Part shown: positions 1-8,879 of the stretch, piece by piece
Layout of the letters: every line of letters starts with the position of its first letter
Position numbering within the stretch: position 1 is the stretch's first letter
Origin: Micromonospora phytophila
GTDB lineage: Bacteria > Actinomycetota > Actinomycetes > Mycobacteriales > Micromonosporaceae
Assembly (NCBI RefSeq): GCF_023656545.1
Contig: NZ_JAMOKF010000022.1
Coordinates: 1-35,729, forward strand
Reading direction: 5' to 3'
DNA: 35,729 nucleotides
The notes under the pieces: model-generated
Database searches by the model: none
What the model saw: only the letters and a program-made list of their open reading frames with translations
What the model was told of the DNA's origin: nothing
Made by a program: the position numbers and the translations under genes

Positions 1-2
1 TC

Positions 3-2384
3 GCCGGCCGGGCCTCGGCCCGGGCGAGCGTCTCCCCGGTCTCCGGCGGCCCGGGTGGCCCCGGCGGGCCGGGTGGTCCGACCGGTCCCGGGCGCGGTGG
101 CCGCGGCGCGGGTGACCCCGCCGCGTCGGCCCGGGCGAAGAAGCGCAAGCGGATGAACCTGCTGATCGCCGGTTTCGCCGTCTTCATCATGCTCGCCGGA
201 ATGGGCGTCGTGGGCTTCACCTACTACTCGACCAACGTGGTGCTCCCCACCGAGGTCCCGCTGCCGCTCTCCACCACCGTCTACGCCAGCAACCAAAAGG
301 ACATCGTGGCGAAGCTCGGCAACGAGAACCGCACCTTCGTCACGATCAACGACATCCCGCAGCACGTGCGGGACGCGGTGGCCGCGGCCGAGGACCGGAA
401 CTTCTACGAGCACTCCGGCGTCGACTACAAGGGCATCGCCCGGGCCGCCTGGAACAACCTCTCCGGCGGCGACAAGCAGGGCGCCTCGACCATCACCCAG
501 CAGTACGCCCGCAACGCCTACGAGAACCTGAAGGACGACAGCTACGCCCGGAAGGTGAAGGAGGCGATCCTCGCCTCCAAGCTGAACGACAAGTACACCA
601 AAGACGAGATCATGCAGCACTACCTGAACGTGATCTACTTCGGTCGGGGCGCGTACGGCATCGAGGCGGCGGCGCAGACCTACTTCGGCATTCCCGCGAA
701 GAAGCTGACGCCGGCCCAGGGCGCGGTGCTCGCCGCAGTCATCAAGCAGCCGGTTCCGAGCGAAACCCACAAGGGGTACGACCCGGCGGTCAACCTCCCC
801 GACGCCAAGTCCCGGTGGGACTACGTCATCGGCGGCATGGTCGAGAAGGGCTGGCTGAACGCCCCCAACCGACCCGCGGCTCCCACCGAGTACCCGAAGG
901 TCAAGCCGCAGAGCAAGGACGGCAACGGGTTCGGCGTCAAGAGCCCGCGCGGCAACGTCATCAACTACGTCCGCCAGGAGCTGGAGCAGTGGGGACTCTG
1001 CTCCGACTCCGGCGCCCCCGGCAAGCCGAGCTGCGTCGACGAGCTGCGCGACGGTGGTTACAAGATCACGACCACCATCGACGGGAAGATGCAGAAGGCG
1101 CTGGAGGAGGCCGCCCAGCCGGACCGGAAGGGTTCGGTGCTCTACGGGCAGCCGAAGAACCTGATGGCGGCGGCGGTCTCCATCGAGCCGAAGTCCGGCC
1201 GGGTGCTTGCCTACTACGGCGGTGACAGCGGCGCCGACTTCGACTACGCCGGGAAGAACACCAACTCCAACGGCGACATCGTCGGCGGTCACCCGCCGGG
1301 CTCGTCGTTCAAGGTCTACACCCTGGCGGCGGCCATCGAGGCGGGCATCTCGGTCAAGTCGCGCTGGGACGCCACCCCGTTCAAGCCGGAGGGCTTCAAG
1401 GACGAGGTGCAGAACGCGGGCCGCGACGCCATCTGCAAAAAGGCCTGCACGCTGGAGGAGTCGACCATCCGGTCGTACAACGTGCCGTTCTTCCACGTCA
1501 CCGAGAAGATCGGTGCCGACAAGGTGGTCGCCATGGCCCGGCAGGCCGGCGTGAGCACGATGTGGACGGTCGACCCGCCCAAGCCGTTCGACCTGGTCAA
1601 GGAGAAGCCGGAGAACCTGGCCCCGAGCAAGTTCGACCGGGTCGTCGGCTACGGCCAGTACCCGATCACCGTGCTCGACCACGCCAACGGGCTGGCCACC
1701 CTCGCCAACCACGGCACCTACAACAAGGCCCACTTCGTCGTCAAGGTCGAGAAGCAGAACACGACCACCGGCAAGTGGGAGAAGGTCCCGGGCACCGGCC
1801 CGAAGCTCAAGCCGCAGCCGCGGATCAAGAAGGAGGTCGCCGACGAGGTGACCGCAGTGCTGAAGGAGATCCCGGAGAAGAACAACGCCGGCCTGGACGG
1901 CGGGCGGGACGCCGCCGGCAAGACCGGTACCTGGGAGTACAACGGCACCCCGCGCAACGCCCACGCCTGGATGGTGGGCTACGACGAGAACGTCGCCACT
2001 GCGGTGTGGGTCGGCAGCCGAGACCCGAAGAAGCCGGCGATCGTCGACAAGAACAAGAAGGACATCGGCGGTAGCAGCTTCCCGGCCGAGCTCTGGAAGC
2101 GCTACATGGACGACGCGCTGAAGGGCAAGGACAAGTCGGACCTGCCCAGCATCAGCGGCATCGGCGACGACAAGGCCGGCAACGGCGAGGAGCTGCCGCC
2201 ACCGCCGCCACCGAACCAGCCGAACTGCGGGCCGCTGGACCTCTTCTGCCAGACCAACCCGGGCGGCAACGGCAACGGCAACGGCAACGGCGGCCCGACG
2301 GACCCGACCACCCCGACCGACCCGCGGCCGGGCGGGGACGGCGGCGGGCTGCTGCCCAGCATCACGCCGCGAACAGAGGACTGA
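3..2384 (+). CDS. ponA1: Bifunctional penicillin-binding protein (class A PBP), 5' end outside window
   Basis: This enzyme polymerises and cross-links peptidoglycan at the outer face of the membrane. The frame is open to the left window edge, so the start is missing. Upstream of the ATG at 153 it encodes a Gly/Pro-rich cytoplasmic tail ending in a basic KKRKR stop-transfer stretch. One membrane anchor follows (residues about 3-25 counted from 153). The glycosyltransferase domain shows EDRNFYEHSG, GASTITQQYARN and GRGAYGIEAAAQTYFG. The transpeptidase domain shows SSFK (SxxK), SYN (SxN) and KTGT (KTG box). The C-terminus is a disordered PPPPPP and Gly-Asn repeat tail. The position before a GT87-like gene and rpsF-ssb-rpsR-rplI-dnaB matches M. 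tuberculosis ponA1 (Rv0050). Family is certain; the symbol rests on synteny. Confidence 0.95.
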   Translation, partial: AGRASARASVSPVSGGPGGPGGPGGPTGPGRGGRGAGDPAASARAKKRKRMNLLIAGFAVFIMLAGMGVVGFTYYSTNVVLPTEVPLPLSTTVYASNQKDIVAKLGNENRTFVTINDIPQHVRDAVAAAEDRNFYEHSGVDYKGIARAAWNNLSGGDKQGASTITQQYARNAYENLKDDSYARKVKEAILASKLNDKYTKDEIMQHYLNVIYFGRGAYGIEAAAQTYFGIPAKKLTPAQGAVLAAVIKQPVPSETHKGYDPAVNLPDAKSRWDYVIGGMVEKGWLNAPNRPAAPTEYPKVKPQSKDGNGFGVKSPRGNVINYVRQELEQWGLCSDSGAPGKPSCVDELRDGGYKITTTIDGKMQKALEEAAQPDRKGSVLYGQPKNLMAAAVSIEPKSGRVLAYYGGDSGADFDYAGKNTNSNGDIVGGHPPGSSFKVYTLAAAIEAGISVKSRWDATPFKPEGFKDEVQNAGRDAICKKACTLEESTIRSYNVPFFHVTEKIGADKVVAMARQAGVSTMWTVDPPKPFDLVKEKPENLAPSKFDRVVGYGQYPITVLDHANGLATLANHGTYNKAHFVVKVEKQNTTTGKWEKVPGTGPKLKPQPRIKKEVADEVTAVLKEIPEKNNAGLDGGRDAAGKTGTWEYNGTPRNAHAWMVGYDENVATAVWVGSRDPKKPAIVDKNKKDIGGSSFPAELWKRYMDDALKGKDKSDLPSISGIGDDKAGNGEELPPPPPPNQPNCGPLDLFCQTNPGGNGNGNGNGGPTDPTTPTDPRPGGDGGGLLPSITPRTED

Positions 2385-2391
2385 CCGCACC

Positions 2392-2437
2392 AACGCCGCC
2401 GGCGGCCGGACGTACCTGTCCGGCCGCCGGCGGCGTT
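2392..2437 (+). terminator. Rho-independent terminator of the PBP gene
   Basis: A perfect inverted repeat starts 7 nt after the PBP stop. The arms are 2392-2410 and 2419-2437 (19 bp), the loop is 8 nt, and the stem is very GC-rich. The right arm ends in TT and is followed by one more T. It separates the PBP from the membrane protein gene that starts at 2503. Confidence 0.85.
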
Positions 2438-2502
2438 TCGCGTACCGACTCGTCGGGTCGGAACGGGACGCGGAGCCTGGATGTACGGCAGGATGCACCC
2501 TC

Positions 2503-4008
2503 ATGAGCACGCAGTCGACGCGAGGCATCGACGACGCCGGTGCCCCCGACCACCCGTCCCGGTCCGACGGCTTCGTCCGGGGCGTCTCCAGCGTGATCGG
2601 CGGGCCGCTGGGCGACCACGCCGTCGCGCTGGACCGACCGGCCGGGCGGGAACGCCGGTTCTGGACCGCGGCCCGGATCGTCCTGGCCATGGTCTGCCTG
2701 ACCCTGGCGCTGCACTGGGTGCAGAAGTCGCCCTGCCAGGACGGCGCCTGGCAGAACAACGTGCAGTACACCCGGTTCTGCTACACCGACGTGCTGGCGC
2801 TCTACTACGCCGAGCGGCTCAACGAGGGTGCGGTTCCCTACCAGGACCACCCCGTCGAGTACCCGGTGCTCACCGGTTACTTCATGGGCGCGCTCGGCCT
2901 GCCGGTGCACGCGCTCGGCGAGGGCGACCCCGGGCTCAACCAGGGGATGTGGTTCTACAACCTCAACGCCCTGGTGCTCGGCGCGCTCGCGGTGGCCACC
3001 GTGGCGGTGATCCTCGCCCTGCGCCGCCGACGACCCTGGGACGCCGCACTCTTCGCGCTGGCGCCCGCGCTGCTGCTCACCGCCACGGTCAACTGGGACC
3101 TGCTCGCCATCGGGCTGGCCGCGTTCGGGCTGCTGGCCTGGGCCCGGCGCAGACCCGTCGTGGCCGGTGTCCTGCTCGGCCTCGCCGGGGCGGCCAAGAT
3201 GTGGCCGCTGTTCGTCCTCGGCCCGATCCTCGTGCTCGCGCTGCGCGCCGGGCGGCTCCGCGCCGCGCTCGCCGCCGTCGGGGCGGCCCTGGTGTCCCTG
3301 GTCGCGGTGAACCTGCCGGTGGCGCTGCCGTACTGGGAGAACTGGGACCGCTTCTTCGAACTCAACAGCACCCGGCCGATCGACTGGGGCACCCTCTGGT
3401 ACATCGGGCGCTACCTGGACGGGAAGATCGGCAGCGCCAACCCCGCCGACCTCGGGCCCTTCGAGTGGCTCAACGCCAACATCCCCGCCCTGAACACCCT
3501 GTCGTACGCCCTCTTCGGGCTGGCCTGCCTCGGGGTGGCCGCGCTGGCGTTGCTGGCGCCGCGCCGGCCCCGCCTCGCCCAGCTCGCGTTCCTGGTGGTG
3601 GCGGCGTTCCTGATCTTCAGCAAGGTCTGGTCGCAGCAGTTCGTGCTCTGGCTGCTGCCGCTGGTCGTGCTCGCGCGCCCGAAGTGGGGTGCGTTCCTGG
3701 CCTGGCAGTTGGCCGAGGTCTGCTACTTCGTGGCCTTCTACGGCGAGCTGCTCGGCGCCGCGACCAGCCGTCCGGTCTTCCCGGAGGGCGTCTTCGTGCT
3801 GGCCGCGACGCTGCGCCTGACCACCGTGGTGGTGCTCTGCGTGCTGGTCGTGCGGGAGATCCTGCGCCCGGAGCTGGACCCGGTGCGGTCCACCTACCCC
3901 GACGACCCCGACGGTGGGGTCCTGGACGCCGCACCGGACGCCCCCTGGCTGGACCGATGGCGACATCGGCAGGCGGCCCCGGCTGAGCCGACGCCCGCCA
4001 CCACCTAG
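2503..4008 (+). CDS. GT87-like (DUF2029) polytopic membrane glycosyltransferase
   Basis: A 501-residue protein with about ten hydrophobic segments and short charged loops, preceded by a roughly 50-residue polar N-terminus. The overall plan is that of the GT87/DUF2029 family (polyprenyl-phosphate-sugar-dependent mannosyl- or arabinosyltransferases). Family-like features are the first external loop containing DVLALYYAERL and HPVEYPVLTGYFMG, the GLAGAAKMWPLFVLGP segment (typical KxxP region) and a late SKVWSQQFVLWLLPL segment. It lies where Rv0051 lies in M. tuberculosis, directly after ponA1, which suggests a role in envelope glycan assembly; the substrate is unknown. ATG at 2503 was chosen because coding-like sequence begins there. 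Its 3' end faces the minus-strand gene ending at 4128, with a long hairpin between. Confidence 0.85.
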   Translation: MSTQSTRGIDDAGAPDHPSRSDGFVRGVSSVIGGPLGDHAVALDRPAGRERRFWTAARIVLAMVCLTLALHWVQKSPCQDGAWQNNVQYTRFCYTDVLALYYAERLNEGAVPYQDHPVEYPVLTGYFMGALGLPVHALGEGDPGLNQGMWFYNLNALVLGALAVATVAVILALRRRRPWDAALFALAPALLLTATVNWDLLAIGLAAFGLLAWARRRPVVAGVLLGLAGAAKMWPLFVLGPILVLALRAGRLRAALAAVGAALVSLVAVNLPVALPYWENWDRFFELNSTRPIDWGTLWYIGRYLDGKIGSANPADLGPFEWLNANIPALNTLSYALFGLACLGVAALALLAPRRPRLAQLAFLVVAAFLIFSKVWSQQFVLWLLPLVVLARPKWGAFLAWQLAEVCYFVAFYGELLGAATSRPVFPEGVFVLAATLRLTTVVVLCVLVVREILRPELDPVRSTYPDDPDGGVLDAAPDAPWLDRWRHRQAAPAEPTPATT

Positions 4009-4040
4009 CCGCGCAAGTCCGAGACGGCCTGGTGCAGTCA

Positions 4041-4114
4041 GGGTTTGCGGGGAGCCCAACCGGCGCAGGGATCAAGCCTGACCGCCCGGAGCCGGTTGGG
4101 CTCCCCGCAAACCC
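4041..4114. terminator. 24-bp perfect inverted repeat between convergent genes (bidirectional terminator)
   Basis: Arms at 4041-4064 and 4091-4114 are perfect reverse complements, with a 26-nt spacer. Each arm carries GGGTTT or AAACCC at its outer end. It fills the gap between the GT87-like gene ending at 4008 and the convergent gene ending at 4128, so a two-way terminator is the simplest reading. The stem is unusually long for that role. Confidence 0.65.
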
Positions 4115-4127
4115 GCACCAGCCGGCC

Positions 4128-6491
4128 TCAGAGCCGGTAGACCACTGCCTCGCCGATCTCCTCGCGGGCGATGCCGAGCCCGTCGACCGGCGCGTTCACG
4201 GTCACCTCCCACGGCGTGCCGGCGAGTTGGTTGCGCATCAGCAGCACGTTGCGGACGCCCAGGGTGCGCAGGTAGTCGACGCTGGTCTGGTCGGGGAAGG
4301 CCATCGCCACCCGGCGCACGTCGTCGAGCTGGCGCGGGGTGAAACCGCTGCCCCCGTTGACGATGTCCTGGAACCTCGTGGTCGACCAGAGCATCACCGG
4401 CTGGTCCAGGTTCTGGCCGCTCGGCAGCACCAGCAGCGGGCCGTCCACGGTGCGCATCGCGGCGGGCTGGGCCGGCACCACCGGGTGCGGCGTGCTGTTC
4501 CACCCCTCGCCGATCACCAGCAGCAGCGGCAGCAGGGTGGCCGCCCGCAGCCACGGGCTCGGCCACGAGGGGACGCGTTCGGCGGAGATTTCGCGTACCC
4601 GGGCGGAGAACGCGCTGACCGCGCCCGCCGCGAGCAGCCCGAGCAGCAGCGTCGTCCAGAGCATCAGCCGGCCCGGGGTGCGCAGGCCGCTCCACCCCGG
4701 CAGGTGCTCGAAGAGCGGCACGTAGGTGAGGGCGCCGCCGAAGAACCGGGCGCCCATGGCGAGCACCATGGTCCCCACCACCCCGGCGAGCAGCAGCAGC
4801 CGGTGGCGCAGCTTCCACACCGAGAAGAAGAGCCCACCCGCGGCGAGCGCGTAGAGCACGAAGCCGGGCAGCAGGGTCATCTCGGGGTGCCAGGGCAGCG
4901 CCGCCCGCGCCCCCTCGTGCAGCTCGCCCCAGACCCGGGACTCCGCGGGCGCGGTGACGAAGCCACTCGCCGGCGGCGAGAAGAGGGCGATGTCGCCGAT
5001 GGTCCGCTCCGCGTACGGGTGCAACTGCGTGACCTTGAAGTACGGGACGGCCAGCAGCGCGCCGACACCGGCGAAGAGCGCCCCGCCGACCAGGTCCGCG
5101 ACGAACAGCTTGCGCCCGAACGGACGCTTGACCGCCCAGAACCAGGTACGGCGGACGTACCAGGTGACGGCGGCCGCGAGCACGGTGGCGCCGAGGAAGT
5201 ACGCGAACGGCAGCCCGATGCCGAAGCCGAGGCTGAGCTGCCAGGCCGCCACCAGCCAACCGGCGTAGACCCAGCCCACGCGTCGGCGTTCCGGACGGTA
5301 GCCGTGCCGCAACGACCAGCCGTGCCCCCGGGCCAGCATCGCCAGCGCCAGCGGGATGCCGCCGTTGGAGACCACGTGCAGGTGCCCGGCCTGGGCCAGC
5401 AGCCAGGGCGCGTAGGTGTAGCTCGCCCCGGCCACCGCGGCGCCGATCCGGCCCGCGCCGAGCTGCCGCGCCAACGCGTACGCCCCGAGCGTGGCGAGCG
5501 CGTGGGCCAGCACGAACATGATGTTGTAGCGGAGCACGGCGGCCTCGGGGCCGGTGCCGATCATGCCCGCCGGGGCGTACCCGAGGAGGGTGTCGGAGAA
5601 GGCGAAGCTCCAGCTCTCCGGGTAGAAGGCGTTGGACTGCCAGAGCTGGCCGGGGTTGGTCAGCAGGATGTGCCCGGACCAGGCCATCTGCCAGGCCTGC
5701 AGGGTCGGGTCCCAGTAGTCCTGGGGCAGCGTGTGCAGCGGGTAGCGCAGGGTGGGCCAGGTCAGCAGGACGGCCAGCGCCAGCGCGCCGACCGTCGCCA
5801 GCGTCCACTCGTGAATCAGCAGGCGGCCGACCGCCCGGACGACGCGCCGGGGTCGGGACGGCACCGGCGCGGGGGCGGGGGCGAAGGACGCCCACGGGTC
5901 CGACTCGCTGTCCTCGCCCTTGTCGCCGGTGGTCTTGTCGGTCCGGCCCTTTCCGGCGGCCTGGTCCTTGTCGCCGGTGGTCTTGTCGGTCCGGCCCTTC
6001 TCGGCGGCCAGGTCCTCGCCGGCGGCGGTCTGGCCGCTCGCCGTCCCGGCCTTCTCCGTCCCCACCTCGGTGGTCTCGCCACCCGTGGCGCCGGTGGCGA
6101 CGGTCTCGGCCCTGCCTCCGGTGGCCTCGCTGGCGGTGGTGCGGACGGCGCCCTTCTCGTGGGGGCTACCGGCCGTGCCGGAGGTGCCGGCCTGCTCGCC
6201 GGTCGGGCCGCCGGAGGTGCCGGCCTGCTCCCCCTGCCCGGACGGGCCGCCGGAGGTGCCGGTCGTCGCGCCGGGCGCGGGCCCGTCGCCCGTACCGCTC
6301 GTCGCCGGCTGATCGGTGGCCTTCGCGCCCGTGGGGGCTGAGGGGCTGGTGTGGGCGGCAGGCCTGGCGTCGCCGCCGGTGGGCGTGGCGGACACGTCGG
6401 TGGGTCCGCCGGTGGGCGTGGCGGCCGAGGCGATGGGTGCGCCGGGCGCGGTGGGACGGGTTCCGCCGGTCGCGGACTGGTCGGTCGTCAT
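4128..6491 (-). CDS. Large polytopic membrane protein, GT-C-like, with long low-complexity N-terminus
   Basis: This 787-residue protein has two parts. Residues 1 to about 205 are a Thr/Gly/Ala/Pro/Lys-rich, probably disordered cytoplasmic extension with internal repeats. From about 215 onward come roughly ten to twelve membrane segments. The first external loop ([15 protein letters not shown], then SNAFYPESW) places acidic residues where GT-C glycosyltransferases hold theirs. The C-terminal part is a soluble extracytoplasmic domain ending in VVYRL. I infer a lipid-linked-sugar glycosyltransferase or related envelope protein; the exact family was not recognised. The start codon at 6489-6491 overlaps the nfo stop (ATGA), so the two are probably translationally coupled. 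The extension makes the true start less certain, but the overlap favours this one. Confidence 0.75.
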   Translation of the reverse strand: MTTDQSATGGTRPTAPGAPIASAATPTGGPTDVSATPTGGDARPAAHTSPSAPTGAKATDQPATSGTGDGPAPGATTGTSGGPSGQGEQAGTSGGPTGEQAGTSGTAGSPHEKGAVRTTASEATGGRAETVATGATGGETTEVGTEKAGTASGQTAAGEDLAAEKGRTDKTTGDKDQAAGKGRTDKTTGDKGEDSESDPWASFAPAPAPVPSRPRRVVRAVGRLLIHEWTLATVGALALAVLLTWPTLRYPLHTLPQDYWDPTLQAWQMAWSGHILLTNPGQLWQSNAFYPESWSFAFSDTLLGYAPAGMIGTGPEAAVLRYNIMFVLAHALATLGAYALARQLGAGRIGAAVAGASYTYAPWLLAQAGHLHVVSNGGIPLALAMLARGHGWSLRHGYRPERRRVGWVYAGWLVAAWQLSLGFGIGLPFAYFLGATVLAAAVTWYVRRTWFWAVKRPFGRKLFVADLVGGALFAGVGALLAVPYFKVTQLHPYAERTIGDIALFSPPASGFVTAPAESRVWGELHEGARAALPWHPEMTLLPGFVLYALAAGGLFFSVWKLRHRLLLLAGVVGTMVLAMGARFFGGALTYVPLFEHLPGWSGLRTPGRLMLWTTLLLGLLAAGAVSAFSARVREISAERVPSWPSPWLRAATLLPLLLVIGEGWNSTPHPVVPAQPAAMRTVDGPLLVLPSGQNLDQPVMLWSTTRFQDIVNGGSGFTPRQLDDVRRVAMAFPDQTSVDYLRTLGVRNVLLMRNQLAGTPWEVTVNAPVDGLGIAREEIGEAVVYRL
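5918..5999 (-). repeat. Two perfect 34-bp direct repeats with a 48-bp period inside the low-complexity extension
   Basis: Copies at 5918-5951 and 5966-5999 are identical. In the minus-strand protein they encode the repeated unit [11 protein letters not shown]. The repeat looks like a recent tandem duplication in a disordered region and is a likely site of length variation between strains. Confidence 0.85.
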
Positions 6492-7279
6492 GCCGCCGGG
6501 GCCTCCGCGCCGAGCTGGTCACGCAGGAAGGCGATGTCGGCGCCCTGGCCGTCCACCCCGCCGGGGGTCTCGACGATCACCGGCGCCCCGGCCGCGCGGA
6601 TCACCGCCACCACCAGCTCGGGGTCGATCGTGCCGCCGCCGAGGTTGTCGTGCCGGTCCTGACCGGAACCGAACGCGCCCTTGGAGTTGTTGGCGTGCAC
6701 CAGGTCGATCCGCCCGGTGATGGCCTTGACCCGGTCGACCAGGCCGAGCAGCTCCTCGCCGCCGGCGTGGGCGTGACAGGTGTCCAGACAGAAGCCGACC
6801 TCGTAGTCGCCGACGGCGTCCCAGAGCCGGGCCAGCGCATCGAGCCGCCGGGCGCAGGCGTTATCGCCGCCGGCGGTGTTCTCGATCAGGACCGGCAGGT
6901 CGAAGCCGCCCGAGTCCGCCGCGTACGCAAAGGTCTTGCGCCAGTTGTCGAACCCGACCGCCAGGTCGTCGCCGGCGTTGACGTGCCCCCCGTGCACGAT
7001 CAGTCCCTTGGCGCCGATCGCGGCGGCGGCCTGCGCGTGCCCGAGCAGGAGTTTTCGGCTGGGGATCCGGATCCGGTTGTTCAGGGTGGCGACGTTGACG
7101 ACGTACGGCGCGTGCACGTAGAGGTCGATGTCCGCGGCCCGCAGCCGGTCCGCGTCGTCGCGGGGCTTCGGGGCCTTCCAGCCCTGCGGGTCGGAGAGGA
7201 AGAACTGCGCGGCCTCGGCCGCTCGGGCGGTCGCCTCCGCCAGCGGGTCGGTCGAATCGACGTGGGCTCCGATACGCAT
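6488..7279 (-). CDS. nfo: Endonuclease IV (AP endonuclease family 2)
   Basis: The enzyme cleaves DNA 5' of abasic sites in base-excision repair, using a trinuclear zinc centre in a TIM barrel. The 263-residue length is normal for the family. Metal-ligand motifs are visible in order: [55 protein letters not shown] and VETPGG. The ATG at 7277-7279 lies 7 nt after a TAGGCT -10 box on the minus strand, so the mRNA is probably leaderless. Its stop overlaps the start of the next gene (6491), forming a two-gene operon with a membrane protein, which is an unusual partner. It is divergent from the rpsF operon. Identity is very secure. Confidence 0.93.
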   Translation of the reverse strand: MRIGAHVDSTDPLAEATARAAEAAQFFLSDPQGWKAPKPRDDADRLRAADIDLYVHAPYVVNVATLNNRIRIPSRKLLLGHAQAAAAIGAKGLIVHGGHVNAGDDLAVGFDNWRKTFAYAADSGGFDLPVLIENTAGGDNACARRLDALARLWDAVGDYEVGFCLDTCHAHAGGEELLGLVDRVKAITGRIDLVHANNSKGAFGSGQDRHDNLGGGTIDPELVVAVIRAAGAPVIVETPGGVDGQGADIAFLRDQLGAEAPAA

Positions 7280-7286
7280 GCAGGGG

Positions 7287-7292
7287 AGCCTA
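7287..7292 (-). promoter_or_regulatory. Leaderless -10 box of nfo (TAGGCT)
   Basis: Read on the minus strand, TAGGCT is followed by 7 nt and then the ATG of nfo. This TAnnnT-N7-start arrangement is the known actinobacterial leaderless promoter pattern. Confidence 0.65.
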
Positions 7293-7579
7293 CGTCGCGT
7301 CCCCGACAGCCGGGGTGACGGCGGCGGGGAGTCGGACCGGCCCGCGCGTCACCGGAGGCGTCGGCGGTCGTTGATGCCAGTGGGATCGACGGTCAGCTTT
7401 CCCGAGGTGGGCCGCCGCGCAGGCGGCGCCGGCCGGGGTGACCGGCTCGACCGGAAAAACGGGGCACCCCCGTCGTGCGGCCCGGCACGGCGGGGGCCCG
7501 CCCGGGGGCGGTGCCCGACGGGTCGTCCAGAAGATTGTCGGAGAATTTTACCATTTCCCCCGACAAGGGACGAGAGCCG

Positions 7580-7607
7580 TTGTAACGTCAGGTAACAACA
7601 CGATAAA
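7580..7607 (+). promoter_or_regulatory. Candidate promoter upstream of the rpsF operon
   Basis: TTGTAA (7580-7585) and GATAAA (7602-7607) are separated by 16 nt in an AT-richer patch within the 644-bp gap between nfo and rpsF. Each hexamer matches the housekeeping consensus at four of six positions. Transcription from here would give a leader of about 310 nt. No convincing gene lies between 7293 and 7869. Confidence 0.35.
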
Positions 7608-7796
7608 GCTCCGCGGGGCGTCTCCGGTCCAACCTCATCGGTGTGGTCGTTCCTCCCCAGGTCCCACCCAAGGAATGCGGACGGGACGCCCCGCGGCCCC
7701 GTGGCACGGGGGCTCGCACTCGACACCGACGTCGAGGCGGGCCCCCGTTGCCGCGTCCCCGGGCGGGCGGTGTCCGACCTCCCCGGGGATGATCGT

Positions 7797-7819
7797 CCGG
7801 ACCAGGTATCCTGGTCCGG
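7797..7819 (+). promoter_or_regulatory. Perfect 10-bp-arm palindrome containing a TATCCT -10-like box
   Basis: Arms 7797-7806 and 7810-7819 are perfect reverse complements around a 3-nt TAT centre. The TATCCT at 7807-7812 fits the actinobacterial -10 pattern TAnnnT. This could be an operator lying over a proximal rpsF promoter (start near 7819, leader about 105 nt) or a hairpin in a longer leader. No good -35 was seen. Confidence 0.4.
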
Positions 7820-7869
7820 TTGTCCGCGTCCGGACGGGTTCCCCCGCCCCGGAGCGGGCACGACGCACG

Positions 7870-7914
7870 ACCTCCTGCCACGGAAGGACCGTGGCCGCTT
7901 AGCCCACAGGAGGT
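7870..7914 (+). promoter_or_regulatory. S6:S18 complex-binding leader RNA that occludes the rpsF Shine-Dalgarno
   Basis: An outer helix pairs 7870-7877 with 7907-7914 (8 bp, perfect). An inner hairpin pairs 7878-7883 with 7889-7894 (6 bp, perfect) around a 5-nt loop. The two helices are continuous on the 5' side. On the 3' side a 12-nt bulge, 7895-7906, begins with CCG. This is the architecture published for the S6:S18 complex-binding motif: a CCG in a bulge flanked by a stem and a hairpin. The 3' strand of the outer helix contains AGGAGGT (7908-7914), the rpsF ribosome-binding site, so protein binding would block translation. This is autoregulation by the S6 and S18 proteins made from the operon. 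Confidence 0.8.
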
Positions 7915-7923
7915 GAGCACGTC

Positions 7924-8214
7924 TTGCGTCACTACGAAGTCATGGTGATCCTCGATCCCAGCCTCGAGGAGCGCACCGTCGCCCCGTCGCTCGACACGTA
8001 CCTGAACGTGATCCGGACCGCGGGTGGCTCGGTCGAGAAGACCGATGTGTGGGGCCGCCGGCGCCTCGCGTACGAGATCAACAAGAAGGCCGAGGGCATC
8101 TACGCCGTCGTCGACCTGCAGGCGACGCCTGCGGCGGTGGCCGAGCTGGACCGTCAGCTGCGACTCAACGAGTCCGTGCTGCGCACCAAGGTCATCCGGC
8201 CGGAGATGCGCTAA
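7924..8214 (+). CDS. rpsF: 30S ribosomal protein S6 (bS6)
   Basis: S6 binds the central domain of 16S rRNA together with S18. The 96-residue length is normal for the family, with the typical N-terminus [11 protein letters not shown], then [11 protein letters not shown] and [15 protein letters not shown]. The start is a TTG at 7924-7926, placed 8 nt after a perfect AGGAGGTG. A weak start combined with an occluded ribosome-binding site fits translational control by the leader at 7870-7914. It is the first gene of rpsF-ssb-rpsR-rplI. A 99-nt gap to ssb holds no other gene. Confidence 0.96.
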   Translation: MRHYEVMVILDPSLEERTVAPSLDTYLNVIRTAGGSVEKTDVWGRRRLAYEINKKAEGIYAVVDLQATPAAVAELDRQLRLNESVLRTKVIRPEMR

Positions 8215-8313
8215 GCATTCAATCCCGGTTCGCCCGGATCAGCCTCATCGGCTCTGTCGTACGGCTCTGAGAGCCTGTACCGCGGAGATTGATGAGTGCG
8301 CGAGGAGATGGTC

Positions 8314-8838
8314 ATGGCAGGAGACACCACCATCACGGTCATCGGCAACCTGACCGATGACCCCGAGTTGCGGTTCACCCCCTCCGGTGCCGCCGTTGCC
8401 AAGTTCCGGGTCGCTTCGACGCCCCGGTTCATGGACAAGGCGTCCGGCGAGTGGAAGGACGGCGAGCCGCTCTTCCTGGCGTGCACGGTGTGGCGTCAGG
8501 CCGCCGAGCACGTCGCCGAGTCGCTCCAGCGGGGCGCCCGCGTGATCGTGTCGGGCCGGCTGCGCCAGCGGTCCTACGAGACCCGCGAGGGCGAGAAGCG
8601 CACCGTCATCGAGCTCGAGGTCGACGAGATCGGCCCGTCGCTGCGCTACGCCACGGCGAAGGTGCAGAAGATGTCCCGCTCCGGTGGCGGTGGCAGTGGC
8701 GGCGGCTTCGGTTCTGGTTCCGGTGGCGGTGGTGGCCAGGGCGGCGGAGGCAACTTCGACGACCCGTGGGCTTCGGCCGCACCGTCTCCCGCGCGTGCCG
8801 GTTCGGGCGGCAACTTTGACGAGGAGCCTCCGTTCTAA
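8314..8838 (+). CDS. ssb: Single-stranded DNA-binding protein
   Basis: SSB coats single-stranded DNA during replication and repair and recruits partners through its C-terminal tip. The 174-residue protein has an OB-fold domain (residues about 1-115; [19 protein letters not shown], then [18 protein letters not shown]), a Gly/Ser-rich flexible linker and the acidic tip NFDEEPPF. The ATG at 8314 was chosen because GAGGAG lies 6 nt upstream and MAGDT is the usual N-terminus; in-frame ATG at 8308 and an earlier GTG at 8296 have worse spacing. The stop TAA at 8836-8838 lies 41 nt before rpsR. The linker is typical of high-GC actinobacteria. Confidence 0.95.
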   Translation: MAGDTTITVIGNLTDDPELRFTPSGAAVAKFRVASTPRFMDKASGEWKDGEPLFLACTVWRQAAEHVAESLQRGARVIVSGRLRQRSYETREGEKRTVIELEVDEIGPSLRYATAKVQKMSRSGGGGSGGGFGSGSGGGGGQGGGGNFDDPWASAAPSPARAGSGGNFDEEPPF

Positions 8839-8879
8839 TGGCGCCGAGCGCCCGCGATCGCAAACCAGGAGCAAGAGCA

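Noticed and set aside
4032..6341. 769-codon open frame antisense to the GT-C-like gene
   Set aside because: Its product is Arg/Gly/Pro/His low complexity with no domains. The minus-strand frame has membrane segments and a coupled start. Long antisense frames are expected at this GC content.
8838..8879. Longer S18 starting at the ATG overlapping the ssb stop
   Set aside because: AGGAG is correctly placed for the ATG at 8880, and the 79-residue product has the usual S18 N-terminus.
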